NCBI RefSeq assembly: GCF_006965485.1
Contig: NZ_CP041360.1
Span: forward strand, 3,224,001-3,288,000
DNA length: 64,000 bases
Reading direction: 5' to 3'
Source of the DNA: Spirosoma sp. KCTC 42546
Lineage (GTDB): Bacteria > Bacteroidota > Bacteroidia > Cytophagales > Spirosomataceae
Part shown: positions 17,771-26,021 of the stretch, one piece after another
Layout of the letters: every line of letters starts with the position of its first letter
How positions within the stretch are numbered: position 1 is the first letter of the stretch
Notes under the pieces: model-generated
The model's database searches: none
What the model saw: the letters and a program-made list of their open reading frames with translations, nothing else
Told to the model about the DNA's origin: nothing
Made by a program: the position numbers and the translations under genes

Positions 17771-17805
17771 AAAAAACAAACGCCGGACTCATCGGGGAGC
17801 CGGCG
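17771..17805 (-). terminator. Rho-independent terminator of the tRNA-like RNA
   Basis: On the minus strand CGCCGG-CTC pairs with GAG-CCGGCG (plus positions 17781-17805), immediately followed by TTTGTTTTTT (17771-17780). It gives the RNA a defined 3' end. Confidence 0.75.
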
Positions 17806-17845
17806 TGTTCAATTACACTTCATCAACAAACTAAAAACCAAATGC

Positions 17846-18001
17846 TGTAGGAGGGGGACTCGAACCGCCCACGGTGCAGTTAGCTACAGTACAACTCTGG
17901 TGGTCAACCCCAGTCGCCACGAAGGCGGCATTATGCTGCGTTTATCCTTTATCACCACCCCCGAGACAGGAGGGCACGTCTGCCAATTTCGACATCCTAC
18001 A
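17846..18001 (-). ncRNA. tRNA-like RNA with an oversized variable region
   Basis: On the minus strand TGTAGGA (18001-17995) pairs exactly with TCCTACA (17852-17846), forming a 7-bp acceptor stem. Next come TG and a leucine-tRNA-like D arm, TCGAAATTGGCAGACGT, then a 5-bp anticodon stem CCCTC/GGGGG with the loop CTGTCTC. The 3' side has a T arm with the loop TTCGAGT and one mismatched pair in its stem. Between anticodon and T arms lie about 85 nt instead of 5 to 20. They contain pairings such as GGTGGT/ACCACC and GCCGC/GTGGC. The nominal anticodon would be GUC, which does not suit a Leu-type body. Total length is 156 nt. It has its own promoter and terminator. It could be a degenerate tRNA, an intron-bearing one or a new structured RNA. 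Confidence 0.6.
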
Positions 18002-18061
18002 GTGTGAGGAAAAAAAGCCAAGAAGACCGGCGTGTGACCCCGCTCGATCAACTTGACAATA

Positions 18062-18094
18062 CAAAGATAGCTCATTCAGTACATCTGTTGCAAA
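18062..18094 (-). promoter_or_regulatory. Promoter of the tRNA-like RNA
   Basis: On the minus strand TTTG (18094-18091), a 21-nt spacer and TATCTTTG (18069-18062) match the Bacteroidota consensus. The leader before the acceptor stem would be about 55 nt. It is back to back with the Lrp gene promoter. Confidence 0.65.
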
Positions 18095-18141
18095 TTTTAC
18101 ATAAAAATTTCCTAAAATTTATCATGCGTTCAGAAATATGT

Positions 18142-18149
18142 TACTTTTG
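18142..18149 (+). promoter_or_regulatory. -7 element of the Lrp-type regulator gene
   Basis: TACTTTTG fits TAnnTTTG and lies 27 nt before the ATG at 18177; a weak TTT at 18118-18120 is at -33 distance (21-nt spacer). Confidence 0.5.
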
Positions 18150-18176
18150 TTATGATCCATCAAAAATATAGCTAAA

Positions 18177-18650
18177 ATGTCCGAAAAAAATTTAGAAATT
18201 GATAATACGGATCTAAAAATCCTGAGTTTATTAATGCAGGATGCGAACATGGCTTATACGGAAATTGGCAAGCGAATATTCGTCTCGGGCGGGACAGTAC
18301 ACGTGCGAATGAACAAGTTGAAGCAGATGGGCATTGTTCGCGGATCGCAACTAGTAATCGATCACGCCAAACTCGGTTGGGATATCAGTGCGTTTCTGGG
18401 TATTTATTTAGATAAAAGCTCCCTCTATGAGGAAGTTTCCAGGCAACTGGAAAAAATACCCGAGGTGGTGAATGTGCATTACACAACTGGTATTTACAGC
18501 ATTTTTGCCAAAATCGTTTGCCGGGATACACAACATCTGCGCGAAGTACTTCATGATAAGATTCAGAAAGTTGCTGGTATTCAACGTACAGAAACCTTTA
18601 TCTCCCTTGAGGAAAGCGTTAACCGTCCTATTCCGTTTGCAGAGAGTTAG
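18177..18650 (+). CDS. Lrp/AsnC family transcriptional regulator
   Basis: A 157-residue DNA-binding regulator of the feast/famine type. An N-terminal winged helix-turn-helix (residues about 8-60: LKILSLLMQDANMAYTEIGKRIFVSGGTVHVRMNKL, given here as a stretch rather than a motif, is too long to quote fully) is followed by a RAM ligand domain (about 68-150) that normally forms dimers and octamers and senses amino acids. The segment GTVHVRMNKLKQMGIVRG is the recognition helix and wing. It is monocistronic and divergent from the tRNA-like RNA gene; it could regulate that promoter, but this is only a positional guess. Confidence 0.93.
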   Translation: MSEKNLEIDNTDLKILSLLMQDANMAYTEIGKRIFVSGGTVHVRMNKLKQMGIVRGSQLVIDHAKLGWDISAFLGIYLDKSSLYEEVSRQLEKIPEVVNVHYTTGIYSIFAKIVCRDTQHLREVLHDKIQKVAGIQRTETFISLEESVNRPIPFAES

Positions 18651-18743
18651 TTTGATGTTTGTAGTTCGGAGTTTGATGTTGAATAGCTCACGCAGGTTTA
18701 TTCGTCAGCCAACGTCAAACATCGAACTTCAAACATCAAACTA
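18648..18743. repeat. Intergenic palindrome, TTTGATG-word class
   Basis: Arms 18648-18680 and 18711-18743 match at about 29 of 33 positions. They consist of near-heptameric words (TTTGATG, TTTGTAG). Related palindromes occur at 41529-41613 and 48777-48848. Confidence 0.8.
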
Positions 18744-18773
18744 AACGTTATACCTCCCAATAAACACAAATTC

Positions 18774-19313
18774 ATGCAACCCAAAATTCATGCAACAACA
18801 GTGGTTGGTATTCGACACAACGGGCAGGTCGCCCTGGGTGCCGATGGCCAGGCCACTATGGGCAATACCGTTGCCAAAAGTAATGTTCGAAAAGTACGTG
18901 TTCTAATGGGAGGCAAAGTGCTGGCTGGCTTTGCTGGCTCTACTGCCGACGCTTTCACCCTGATTGAACGCTTTGAAGAAAAGTTAAATGCCTATGGTGG
19001 TAACCTAAAACGAGCCGCTATTGAGTTGGCAAAAGACTGGCGAACAGATCGTTATCTGCGTAAACTGGAAGCCATGCTTATTGTGGCTTCGAAAGATGAC
19101 TTGCTCCTTGTATCGGGCACGGGCGATGTTATTGAACCCGATCATGATATTGCTGCTATTGGCTCTGGTGGTATGTATGCCCAGTCTGCGGCAATTGCGT
19201 TGAAAAAACATGCGTCATCGCTTTCGGCAGAAGAAATGGTTCGGGAAAGTTTACACATAGCCGCCGATGTATGTATTTACACAAACCATAATTTAGTGGT
19301 TGAAACGTTATAG
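18774..19313 (+). CDS. hslV: ATP-dependent protease subunit HslV
   Basis: Proteasome-like N-terminal-threonine peptidase of the HslUV (ClpQY) protease. It has 179 residues, the normal size. After a short propeptide MQPKIHA, the mature enzyme begins with the catalytic [19 protein letters not shown]; the Thr becomes the nucleophile after self-processing. The conserved [15 protein letters not shown] and [11 protein letters not shown] segments are present, as is [11 protein letters not shown] near the sodium site. It forms a double hexamer that needs HslU; no hslU is adjacent, so the partner must be elsewhere. Confidence 0.97.
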   Translation: MQPKIHATTVVGIRHNGQVALGADGQATMGNTVAKSNVRKVRVLMGGKVLAGFAGSTADAFTLIERFEEKLNAYGGNLKRAAIELAKDWRTDRYLRKLEAMLIVASKDDLLLVSGTGDVIEPDHDIAAIGSGGMYAQSAAIALKKHASSLSAEEMVRESLHIAADVCIYTNHNLVVETL

Positions 19314-19350
19314 TGGAGTGAGTGTAGTAAGTGGGATGAATCACTCCACT
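19312..19350. terminator. Hairpin after hslV
   Basis: AGTGGAGTGA (19312-19321) pairs exactly with TCACTCCACT (19341-19350), followed by CTTTTTACTCC. It belongs to the AGTGAG-word group of intergenic repeats. Confidence 0.6.
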
Positions 19351-19392
19351 CTTTTTACTCCCTCAACCTACTGCACTTAGTCTACGATTAGT

Positions 19393-19400
19393 TACATTTG
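19393..19400 (+). promoter_or_regulatory. -7 element of the CHASE3 kinase gene
   Basis: TACATTTG fits TAnnTTTG, 23 nt before the ATG at 19424. It favours that ATG over the TTG at 19412. Confidence 0.5.
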
Positions 19401-19423
19401 TTGCCGATAGATTGCTCTCCGTT

Positions 19424-20902
19424 ATGAAAATTGCCGCTCCATTTGCTCCAAAGCTCATGAACCGTCGCATTGCGTTGGGGTTCATTGTAGCAATGGTGCT
19501 GATTGCGTCGGGGTTTATTATATCATTCTACAGCTACAATCAGTACAGTGAGGATACTAAGCGGGTTCGGCACACGTATGAAGTAACGGGCACGCTTGAA
19601 AAAATTCTGTCTCTGGTTAAAGATGTAGAGACTGGATCGAGGGGGTATATACTGACGAACGACGCGTCCTATCTGGCGCCCTATCGAACAGCACTGACGC
19701 TGCTACCTGAACAGATTAATCAGTTACGACTATTAGGTAACGACAATCGGATCCAAATTCAGCGACGGATTACACTCGAAAAACTAGTCAGGGATAAATT
19801 AGCGGTTACCAAAACTCGGATTGGGATTGGGGTCTCGGATAAACGAAGCCAGGCAATTAGTGCAGAAAGTAAGCGGAGCATGGATGCCCTACGGCGGCAT
19901 GTGGCGCTCATGGTAGAAACTGAACGGATAATTATGGATTCCCGTAATCGGCAGGCTGCCCGTTCATTTCGAAATACACTCATTATTATTTTTGGGCTAT
20001 CGTTGCTGACATTTATGGCTCTGGCTATTTCGTACCGATTATTGGAGCAGGAACTCATCTATCGTCAGACCACTGAAGACCAGCTACGGGAATATGAAGG
20101 CCAACTCAAGGGACAGATTCGGCAATTAGAGACGTCTAATGAAGAACTGGAACGATTTGCCTTTGTAGCCAGCCATGATTTGCAGGAACCCCTGCGAAAG
20201 ATTCAGTCGTTTTCTAATTTGATTACGGATCGATACGGTAATCTGTTCGATGAGGATAGTATGCTCTTTATGAGCAAAATTTCGCATTCTGCCGAACGGA
20301 TGTCCAAGCTAATTAAAGATTTATTAAACTTCTCGCGGATATCGAACCACCAGGAGAATTTTAAATCTGTCCCTTTAGGTGATATCATCCAGCGTATTCT
20401 TGATGATCAGGAACTACGTATTAAAGGCCTTGATGTTGCGGTCGAAGTAGGGGAGATGCCTGTTATTCAAGCTGTTGCCAGCCAGATGGATCATCTCTTT
20501 ACTAATCTTATTTCGAATGCACTTAAATTCACGCGGCCTGGTATTCGGCCTTCACTACGTATTCAGGCAAGGTCCATCAATGGAGACGACTATGCTGGCT
20601 TGACTCCCGACCGGCCTTATGTCGAAATTACGATTGAGGACAATGGTATCGGTTTTGAGGAGAAATATTTAGACCACATCTTTAAGGTTTTTCAACGGTT
20701 ACATGGCAAAACAGCTTTTGAAGGGACTGGCATTGGCCTGGCCATTTGTAAACGGGTTGTTATGTATCACCACGGATTTATTACGGCCCGAAGCCAGCCC
20801 ACTCAGGGTGCTACTTTCGTAGTCGTTCTACCGGAAAGCCAATCGCTACAACATTATGACAGACCAACCTCAACCGAAACTTATTCATATCCTGCTCGTT
20901 GA
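19424..20902 (+). CDS. CHASE3-type membrane sensor histidine kinase
   Basis: A 492-residue sensor kinase. A first membrane helix (about residues 15-40) is followed by a periplasmic CHASE3 domain (about 40-180) with the typical VKDVETGSRGYILTND segment. A second helix follows (about 185-206), then a coiled coil (about 215-245), a HisKA dimerisation domain with FVASHDLQEPLRKIQ (phospho-acceptor His about 251) and an HATPase domain (N box NLISNALKF, G boxes EDNGIGF and GTGIGLAICK). The gene overlaps the response regulator by 47 nt in another frame, so the two are co-expressed. The CHASE3 ligand is unknown. Confidence 0.92.
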   Translation: MKIAAPFAPKLMNRRIALGFIVAMVLIASGFIISFYSYNQYSEDTKRVRHTYEVTGTLEKILSLVKDVETGSRGYILTNDASYLAPYRTALTLLPEQINQLRLLGNDNRIQIQRRITLEKLVRDKLAVTKTRIGIGVSDKRSQAISAESKRSMDALRRHVALMVETERIIMDSRNRQAARSFRNTLIIIFGLSLLTFMALAISYRLLEQELIYRQTTEDQLREYEGQLKGQIRQLETSNEELERFAFVASHDLQEPLRKIQSFSNLITDRYGNLFDEDSMLFMSKISHSAERMSKLIKDLLNFSRISNHQENFKSVPLGDIIQRILDDQELRIKGLDVAVEVGEMPVIQAVASQMDHLFTNLISNALKFTRPGIRPSLRIQARSINGDDYAGLTPDRPYVEITIEDNGIGFEEKYLDHIFKVFQRLHGKTAFEGTGIGLAICKRVVMYHHGFITARSQPTQGATFVVVLPESQSLQHYDRPTSTETYSYPAR

Positions 20903-21320
20903 CGATGACGAAGATGATCGTTATCTTACACGAGAGGCATTTCATCAGCATTATCCGGCCAGTCGTATTTCGTTTGCTGAAGACGGAGAAGACTTGATGG
21001 ATTTTCTGAATTACAAAGGGCGTTACGCACAGGCAGATCATACACTGCCCGAGTTGATTCTATTGGATTTAAATATGCCGCGTAAAGATGGACGTGAAGC
21101 CTTGCGTGAGATTAAAGCTGATGAACAGTTTCGGCATATTCCTATCGTTGTACTGACCACCTCAGATGCAAAGGACGATGTGGAAACGTCCTATTTCAAT
21201 GGCGCGAATAGCTTTATTACCAAGCCACCTACCTTCCAACGACTGAGCGAAGTAACGAAAGCCATTGGCCAGTATTGGTTCAACGTCGTCACCATCTGCG
21301 AACACGAAGGGGGGAATTAG
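20856..21320 (+). CDS. Single-domain response regulator (Rcp1-like)
   Basis: A 154-residue receiver-only response regulator. Residues ILLVDDDEDDRYL hold the acidic pocket, Asp 71 in LILLDLNMPRKDG is the phospho-acceptor, and the switch Thr and Lys are in VVLTTSDAKDD and FITKPP. There is no output domain, as in Rcp1 of cyanobacterial phytochrome systems, so it probably acts by protein contact or in a phosphorelay. Its ATG lies 47 nt inside the kinase gene. The stop codon lies inside the left arm of the 33-bp palindrome that follows. Confidence 0.93.
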   Translation: MTDQPQPKLIHILLVDDDEDDRYLTREAFHQHYPASRISFAEDGEDLMDFLNYKGRYAQADHTLPELILLDLNMPRKDGREALREIKADEQFRHIPIVVLTTSDAKDDVETSYFNGANSFITKPPTFQRLSEVTKAIGQYWFNVVTICEHEGGN

Positions 21321-21387
21321 TGAAGTGGGTGGAGTAAGTGCAGTAAGTATCACAACTTACTGCACTTACTCCACCCACTTCACTAAT
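21316..21387. repeat. 33-bp perfect intergenic palindrome, AGTAAGTG-word class
   Basis: Arm 21316-21348 is mirrored exactly at 21355-21387 around a 6-nt loop ATCACA. It separates convergent genes (response regulator and PBP4-type peptidase) and would terminate both. The left arm begins inside the regulator's coding sequence and includes its stop. Confidence 0.88.
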
Positions 21388-21399
21388 TTACCTACTTCA

Positions 21400-22947
21400 C
21401 TAATCCCTTCCTTTCAATCCGACCAGGCCCACAAAGATCTTTTCCAACTCGTTAGTCACAAGACGGCTTTGACCAGGTGTGAATTTGTTGACTAATACGC
21501 AGAAACTCATTGGCTCGCCATCTGCTGCCGTAAAATAACCCGCATAGGCCCTGACGCCTTCAATGGAACCACTTTTGGCCCGGATATTACCGGCTGCAGC
21601 CGTACCTCGTGCCAGACTGCGTACCGTTCCGGTTTGCCCTACCACCGGTATCGTTTCATAAAATTGTGGAAAGGTTTTTTCGCGACCCATGGCACTCAGA
21701 ATACCCGTCATATTATCGGCGGTTAAGGCACCTACAGTTGAAAGGCCACTGCCATCCCGAATCCGAAATCCATCTACATTCACACCTTTGTTTTTCCAGA
21801 ATGATGTCAAAGCTTCCAGGCTACCGCTTGTTGTCTTTACATTTTTGTTGAGGGTTAAAGCAGTTGTACGCAATAGTGCTTCGGCGTAGAGGTTGATACT
21901 CTGAAAGTTAGTTTGTTGAACCAACTCAGTTAAGGTTGGAGATTTATGCTGATTAAGAACGATTCGTTTGCCCGCTGTTGGAAGGCTTGTTGGTAAACCA
22001 CCACCTATTGAAACGGGTTGGCTACTGATCGTAATATTATCCTGAATTAACTGATTCTGGAGTGCGTAAGCCGCAAAAAAAGCCGGGTCGGGCAAGGCTC
22101 CTTTTACACTAAATTCGTTGGCGGGTTCGCCTAGGGGTACCTTGCCGGTTAGCCACTGTTGGTTCATAAAGGGTACCCCATAAATATTCACCTGATCGCC
22201 CGTGTTGGCGGCATCGGTTGTAACCGTGTTACGGAAGGCGAGGTAGGGAAGGGGCGGGTCGGTGCGTAGCACACTAGTGGGTGCACCTACCGTTTTGCCT
22301 GGTCTGAAAAATACACGAAACAGATTTTCATTGATATTTAACGCGCTCAAACTGGCTCCGTAATAGTTGCCCAGATCGCCGAAAGGCCAGGTGTCGGGCG
22401 TTGTCAGATCATCATAAAGACTGGCATCACCCACAACCATACCCTGAATCCGCCGAATGCCGGCTGCTTTTACGGCATCCGACCAGCTTTTTAGTAAAGC
22501 TGTTAAGTCGGAATACGTGGTAAACCGCCAACTCCCCAGAGAAGGGTCGCCAGTCCCGTGGATGTATAGATTGCCGGTTAACACGCTGTCTTTGATTGCA
22601 CCATCGTATTCGAGGGTAGTGGTATAGGTGTAATTACTACCCAGTACGGCCAGTGCCGTAGCCGTTGTAATGAGCTTCAGGGTTGAAGCAGAGGGTAAAC
22701 TCATTCGGGCATTATACCCGATCAGCTCCTGACCATCACGCACACGCCGAACCGAGAGGGCCACTGTTCCGAAACGGGTGGCGGGTCCAGCCTGGAAAGC
22801 TTCCACCTGCTTCATTAGGTTCTGTGTAGCCAGCGAATCGGCAGGGCGAGTGGCTTGCGCGAAGGCAGTCGGAGTAGTGTAATGAACAAGTAAACAGACT
22901 AGGAAATTAAATAACAAATAAGCCGTAAAACGGGGAATACTGTGCAT
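21400..22947 (-). CDS. dacB: D-alanyl-D-alanine carboxypeptidase/endopeptidase, PBP4 type
   Basis: Periplasmic peptidoglycan hydrolase of the S13 family, 515 residues. A signal peptide ends near AFAQA (about residue 32). The catalytic SxxK motif is STLK (Ser 88, Lys 91, within SLPSASTLK). The second motif lies in RDGSGLSTVGALTADN. The third, usually KTG, reads QTGT here (VVGQTGTVRSL). A large insert between motifs one and two is typical of PBP4. The ATG at 22947 is used because the longer frame to 23007 would start upstream of a minus-strand TAAGTTTG element (22990-22997). It cleaves terminal D-Ala and peptide crosslinks in the family; endopeptidase activity here is inferred. Confidence 0.9.
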   Translation of the reverse strand: MHSIPRFTAYLLFNFLVCLLVHYTTPTAFAQATRPADSLATQNLMKQVEAFQAGPATRFGTVALSVRRVRDGQELIGYNARMSLPSASTLKLITTATALAVLGSNYTYTTTLEYDGAIKDSVLTGNLYIHGTGDPSLGSWRFTTYSDLTALLKSWSDAVKAAGIRRIQGMVVGDASLYDDLTTPDTWPFGDLGNYYGASLSALNINENLFRVFFRPGKTVGAPTSVLRTDPPLPYLAFRNTVTTDAANTGDQVNIYGVPFMNQQWLTGKVPLGEPANEFSVKGALPDPAFFAAYALQNQLIQDNITISSQPVSIGGGLPTSLPTAGKRIVLNQHKSPTLTELVQQTNFQSINLYAEALLRTTALTLNKNVKTTSGSLEALTSFWKNKGVNVDGFRIRDGSGLSTVGALTADNMTGILSAMGREKTFPQFYETIPVVGQTGTVRSLARGTAAAGNIRAKSGSIEGVRAYAGYFTAADGEPMSFCVLVNKFTPGQSRLVTNELEKIFVGLVGLKGRD

Positions 22948-22981
22948 TTGGGAACAGTTAGGCGATTCGATGGGTATTTTG

Positions 22982-22997
22982 TACTTTTGCAAACTTA
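22982..22997. promoter_or_regulatory. Two abutting divergent -7 elements
   Basis: TACTTTTG (22982-22989, plus strand, towards the beta-CASP gene) directly abuts TAAGTTTG read on the minus strand (22990-22997, towards dacB). Neither has a clear -33 TTG. If both work, the two polymerases compete for the same DNA. Confidence 0.35.
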
Positions 22998-23080
22998 CGG
23001 AATTCACACCACCTTACTTGCCTTAAGCCATCCTTCACAAGTCATCGAACATACGAAATTGATTAGTTAAAGTTGTACGC

Positions 23081-24511
23081 ATGAAATTATCATTTCTGGG
23101 GGCAGCCCGGCAAGTAACAGGTAGTATGTACCTGCTGGAACTGGAGGATGATTACCGCATCCTGATTGACTGTGGCTCGGACATGGAGCGATCCAGTTCG
23201 ACTGGTCAGACGGCCCCCGCCGTTACTCATCCGGGATTTTTCCCCTTTGAGGCTTCGAGTATAAATCTGGTTCTACTGACACATGCCCATGTAGACCACT
23301 CAGGCAATTTGCCTAACCTGTTTCGCGAAGGTTATGAAGGCCAGATTCTTTGCACTGAACCTACCTTTGCGCTGACCAATGTTCTGCTTAATGATGCGGC
23401 CTCGCTTAATCAAAAGCGAATTAACGAACTGAACGCCAGTAAGAAACAGCGGGTACGGGATCGTCAGTCGCAGATGCAGAAAGATCTGTTTTTGGGGCTG
23501 CAAGTTCGCGAGACTATGGAGAATGTTGTCCCCATAGCCTTTAACCGACGCTTTAAAGTAGCCGATGGAGTCGACGTTACGTTTATTCCGGCGGGGCACC
23601 TGCTGGGGGCGGCTCACATCGTGATTAATGTGCTCGAACATGGTGAACGTAAAAGCATCTGTTTCTCGGGCGATATTGGCCGCAAAAATTACCCGCTTTT
23701 AGTTGATCCTGCTCCCGTACCACCGGTCGATTATTTAATCTGTGAGAGTACCTATGGTAACCGGCTTCACGAGCATACCATGTCGCCCGAAGATGCGCTG
23801 GCTGATATTATTCAGCGAACCTGCATCGATATTCCAGGCCGACTGATTATCCCATCTTTCAGCGTTGGCCGAACTCAGGCGTTGCTTTATACACTGAACA
23901 GGCTCTACACAGAACGGAATTTTCCGCCCATCCGGGTTTTTTCGGATAGCCCAATGGGGTACGAGAGTACTAAAATTTACATGCAGCATGTAAAAATGCT
24001 GAATAGTGAAGCCAAAGAGTTTTATAAGGAAAACGAAACCTTATTTGACTTTGAGAATTTTCAGTTTCTGGAATCATCGAAAGCCAGTAAATCTGTTTCC
24101 GATTATGCCGAGCCCTGTATCATCATTTCCTCCTCAGGGATGGTGCAAGGGGGGCGGGTTGAATACCACGTCGCCGAAAACATTAGCAACCCCTATGCTA
24201 CCATCCTGATTATTGGGTACTGTGCTGAAGGTACACTGGGCTGGCGGCTATTGAATGGCCAGCAAACGCTCAGTATTAAAGGTAAAGATCATCAGGTACT
24301 GGCAAATGTTGAGAAAATAGATGTGTTTAGTGGACATGGAGATCGGAACGACCTGGTTAATTTTGTGCAAATGCAGTCGCCCGAGACACTCAAGTCTATT
24401 TTTCTGGTTCATGGTGAATACGAGAGCATGGAGTCTTTCAAGACTACCCTGGCCGAAGAAGGCTATCCACAGGTGATTATTCCGAAAAAAGGCGAAAGTT
24501 TTGACCTATAA
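23081..24511 (+). CDS. MBL-fold beta-CASP nuclease (RNA-processing exonuclease type)
   Basis: Metallo-beta-lactamase fold hydrolase with a beta-CASP insert, 476 residues, similar in layout to bacterial CPSF/YSH1-like proteins. The zinc motif LTHAHVDHSGNLPN (HxHxDH) is near residue 67. Later motifs are GHLLGAAHIV, FSGDIGR, the beta-CASP block SFSVGRTQALLYTL, SSSGMVQGGR and the final VFSGHGDRNDL. Family members cleave RNA; a role in mRNA or rRNA maturation is inferred, with no visible RNA-binding extension. It stands alone, 84 bp before accA, from which it is separated by a purine/pyrimidine palindrome. Confidence 0.9.
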   Translation: MKLSFLGAARQVTGSMYLLELEDDYRILIDCGSDMERSSSTGQTAPAVTHPGFFPFEASSINLVLLTHAHVDHSGNLPNLFREGYEGQILCTEPTFALTNVLLNDAASLNQKRINELNASKKQRVRDRQSQMQKDLFLGLQVRETMENVVPIAFNRRFKVADGVDVTFIPAGHLLGAAHIVINVLEHGERKSICFSGDIGRKNYPLLVDPAPVPPVDYLICESTYGNRLHEHTMSPEDALADIIQRTCIDIPGRLIIPSFSVGRTQALLYTLNRLYTERNFPPIRVFSDSPMGYESTKIYMQHVKMLNSEAKEFYKENETLFDFENFQFLESSKASKSVSDYAEPCIIISSSGMVQGGRVEYHVAENISNPYATILIIGYCAEGTLGWRLLNGQQTLSIKGKDHQVLANVEKIDVFSGHGDRNDLVNFVQMQSPETLKSIFLVHGEYESMESFKTTLAEEGYPQVIIPKKGESFDL

Positions 24512-24590
24512 GGAGTAAAAGGAAGAGCGGGAGGAAAGGGAGAATGGTTTTTGCCTTCGTCCTTTTCCTCCCCTTCCTCCTTTCTCCCTC
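24512..24590. repeat. Polypurine/polypyrimidine imperfect palindrome
   Basis: A purine-rich stretch (24512-24546, GGAG, GGAAGAG, GGGAGG) faces a pyrimidine-rich complement (24561-24590). It ends 6 nt before the accA ATG, so it can also affect accA expression. Confidence 0.6.
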
Positions 24591-24595
24591 TTTTT

Positions 24596-25549
24596 ATGAG
24601 AACATACCTCGATTTTGAAAAGCCAATTGCCGATCTCGAAGCGCGATTGGAAGAGACGAAAAAATTAGCCCAGACCAGCAACGTCGACGTGAGCGGAGCG
24701 GTTGCTATTCTGGAACAGAGCATTGATAAGCTGCGGCAGGAAATTTTTCAGAATCTGACGCGTTGGCAGCGTGTTCAGTTATCGCGTCATCCTGATCGCC
24801 CGTACACCCTGGATTACATTTCGCTGATGTGTGATCAGTTCATTGAACTGCACGGCGACCGTACCGTTCGTGATGATCCGGCGATGGTGGGTGGCTTCTG
24901 CGAACTGGGTGACCAGACGGTAATGATTATTGGGCAGCAAAAAGGCCGTAATACCAAGCAGCGGCAATATCGGAACTTCGGTATGCCAAATCCCGAAGGC
25001 TATCGTAAAGCGCTGCGCCTGATGAAGCTGGCAGAAAAATTCAACAAACCCATAATTACACTGATCGATACGCCGGGGGCCTATCCGGGCCTGGAAGCTG
25101 AAGAACGGGGTCAGGGTGAAGCCATTGCCCGCAACCTGAAAGAGATGTTCATGCTGACGGTTCCGGTTATCTGTATCGTCATTGGCGAAGGAGCATCGGG
25201 TGGTGCCCTGGGTATTGCCATTGGCGATAAAGTATTTATGCTGGAAAATACCTGGTACTCAGTCATCTCGCCCGAAAACTGCTCGACCATTCTGTGGCGG
25301 AGCTGGAACTTCAAGGAGCAGGCAGCCGAAGCCATGAAGCTAACAGCCCGCGATATGAAGCTGAATAAACTGGTGGATGAAATCGTAGAAGAACCCCTGG
25401 GTGGCGCGCATAACGACCATCAGGAAATGGCGAATCATCTGAAGGACGTAATCCTAAAAGCCCTTGCGGAACTCAATGCCATTGACCCACAGGAACGGAT
25501 CAATCAGCGTATTGAGAAATTCTGTGATATGGGGGTTGTGCTGGAATAA
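24596..25549 (+). CDS. accA: Acetyl-CoA carboxylase carboxyltransferase subunit alpha
   Basis: Alpha subunit of the carboxyltransferase that makes malonyl-CoA for fatty acid synthesis. It has 317 residues. An N-terminal helix pair ([21 protein letters not shown]) precedes the crotonase-like core with [19 protein letters not shown], the oxyanion/CoA-binding [12 protein letters not shown], and [13 protein letters not shown]. The C-terminal helices end near IEKFCDMGV. The start at 24596 gives the usual [11 protein letters not shown]; the frame extends upstream into the palindrome and that part is not likely to be translated. accD is not adjacent. Confidence 0.98.
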   Translation: MRTYLDFEKPIADLEARLEETKKLAQTSNVDVSGAVAILEQSIDKLRQEIFQNLTRWQRVQLSRHPDRPYTLDYISLMCDQFIELHGDRTVRDDPAMVGGFCELGDQTVMIIGQQKGRNTKQRQYRNFGMPNPEGYRKALRLMKLAEKFNKPIITLIDTPGAYPGLEAEERGQGEAIARNLKEMFMLTVPVICIVIGEGASGGALGIAIGDKVFMLENTWYSVISPENCSTILWRSWNFKEQAAEAMKLTARDMKLNKLVDEIVEEPLGGAHNDHQEMANHLKDVILKALAELNAIDPQERINQRIEKFCDMGVVLE

Positions 25550-25587
25550 TTGCCTGGGCTAAGCTAGAGCTTGGCCCACATCAAACT

Positions 25588-25631
25588 ATAAAAATAGCCG
25601 CTGGATGAATCATCCAGTGGCTATTTTTATG
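25588..25631. terminator. Terminator after accA
   Basis: AAAAATAGCC-CTGGATG pairs with CATCCAG-GGCTATTTTT around the loop AAT, within 25588-25631, with U-runs on both sides. Confidence 0.8.
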
Positions 25632-25738
25632 CTAGCTACTTAGCTCAAGTAATCAGCATATCAACCAACAAAAAAAACGCAACCCCTTGTAATAATTAGC
25701 GCTGTTTGGAGACTAATAGGGTAAAACAGCATAAAGCA

Positions 25739-26014
25739 ATGCGTTCTACTCATCAATCCGCCAGTGCCAACCCACTATCCAACAAGGTCAACCGGATTTT
25801 ATACGGGGCCTTTGTTCTGTTGAGCCTCTACTTCGGTCTGACCGGCTCATACGAAGATTCTGCCGTTAACCTCGGCATCGCGCTCATAGTTGATCCCTTC
25901 GACCAGACCGTACGCTGGGACAATCGGCCGCGTTGGCAACGTGGCTGGCTAATTGTCCATCTGCTGATTATGGTAGGAATTGGGGTGGTCTATTGGCGAA
26001 CCTTCGGTGCCTAA
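25739..26014 (+). CDS. Small two-helix membrane protein
   Basis: A 91-residue protein with two hydrophobic helices (about residues 20-55 and 68-88) joined by a polar stretch rich in Asp, Arg and Trp (DPFDQTVRWDNRPRWQRGW). I do not recognise it. Its stop is 7 nt before the M50 peptidase ATG, and the two sigma/membrane genes follow closely, so it is likely the first gene of a four-gene operon. An in-frame TTG at 25706 would add 11 residues; the ATG at 25739 is preferred. Confidence 0.65.
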   Translation: MRSTHQSASANPLSNKVNRILYGAFVLLSLYFGLTGSYEDSAVNLGIALIVDPFDQTVRWDNRPRWQRGWLIVHLLIMVGIGVVYWRTFGA

Positions 26015-26021
26015 GTTGAGC

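Noticed and set aside
17846..18001. Reading the tRNA-like RNA as tmRNA
   Set aside because: It lacks the tmRNA 5' end (GGGGCTGATTCTGGATTCGACA type), has a full Leu-like D arm with an anticodon arm, and is only 156 nt.
17874..18075. Short open frames on both strands over the tRNA-like RNA
   Set aside because: Both run through the acceptor, D and T arms, and neither has promoter or homology features of a protein.
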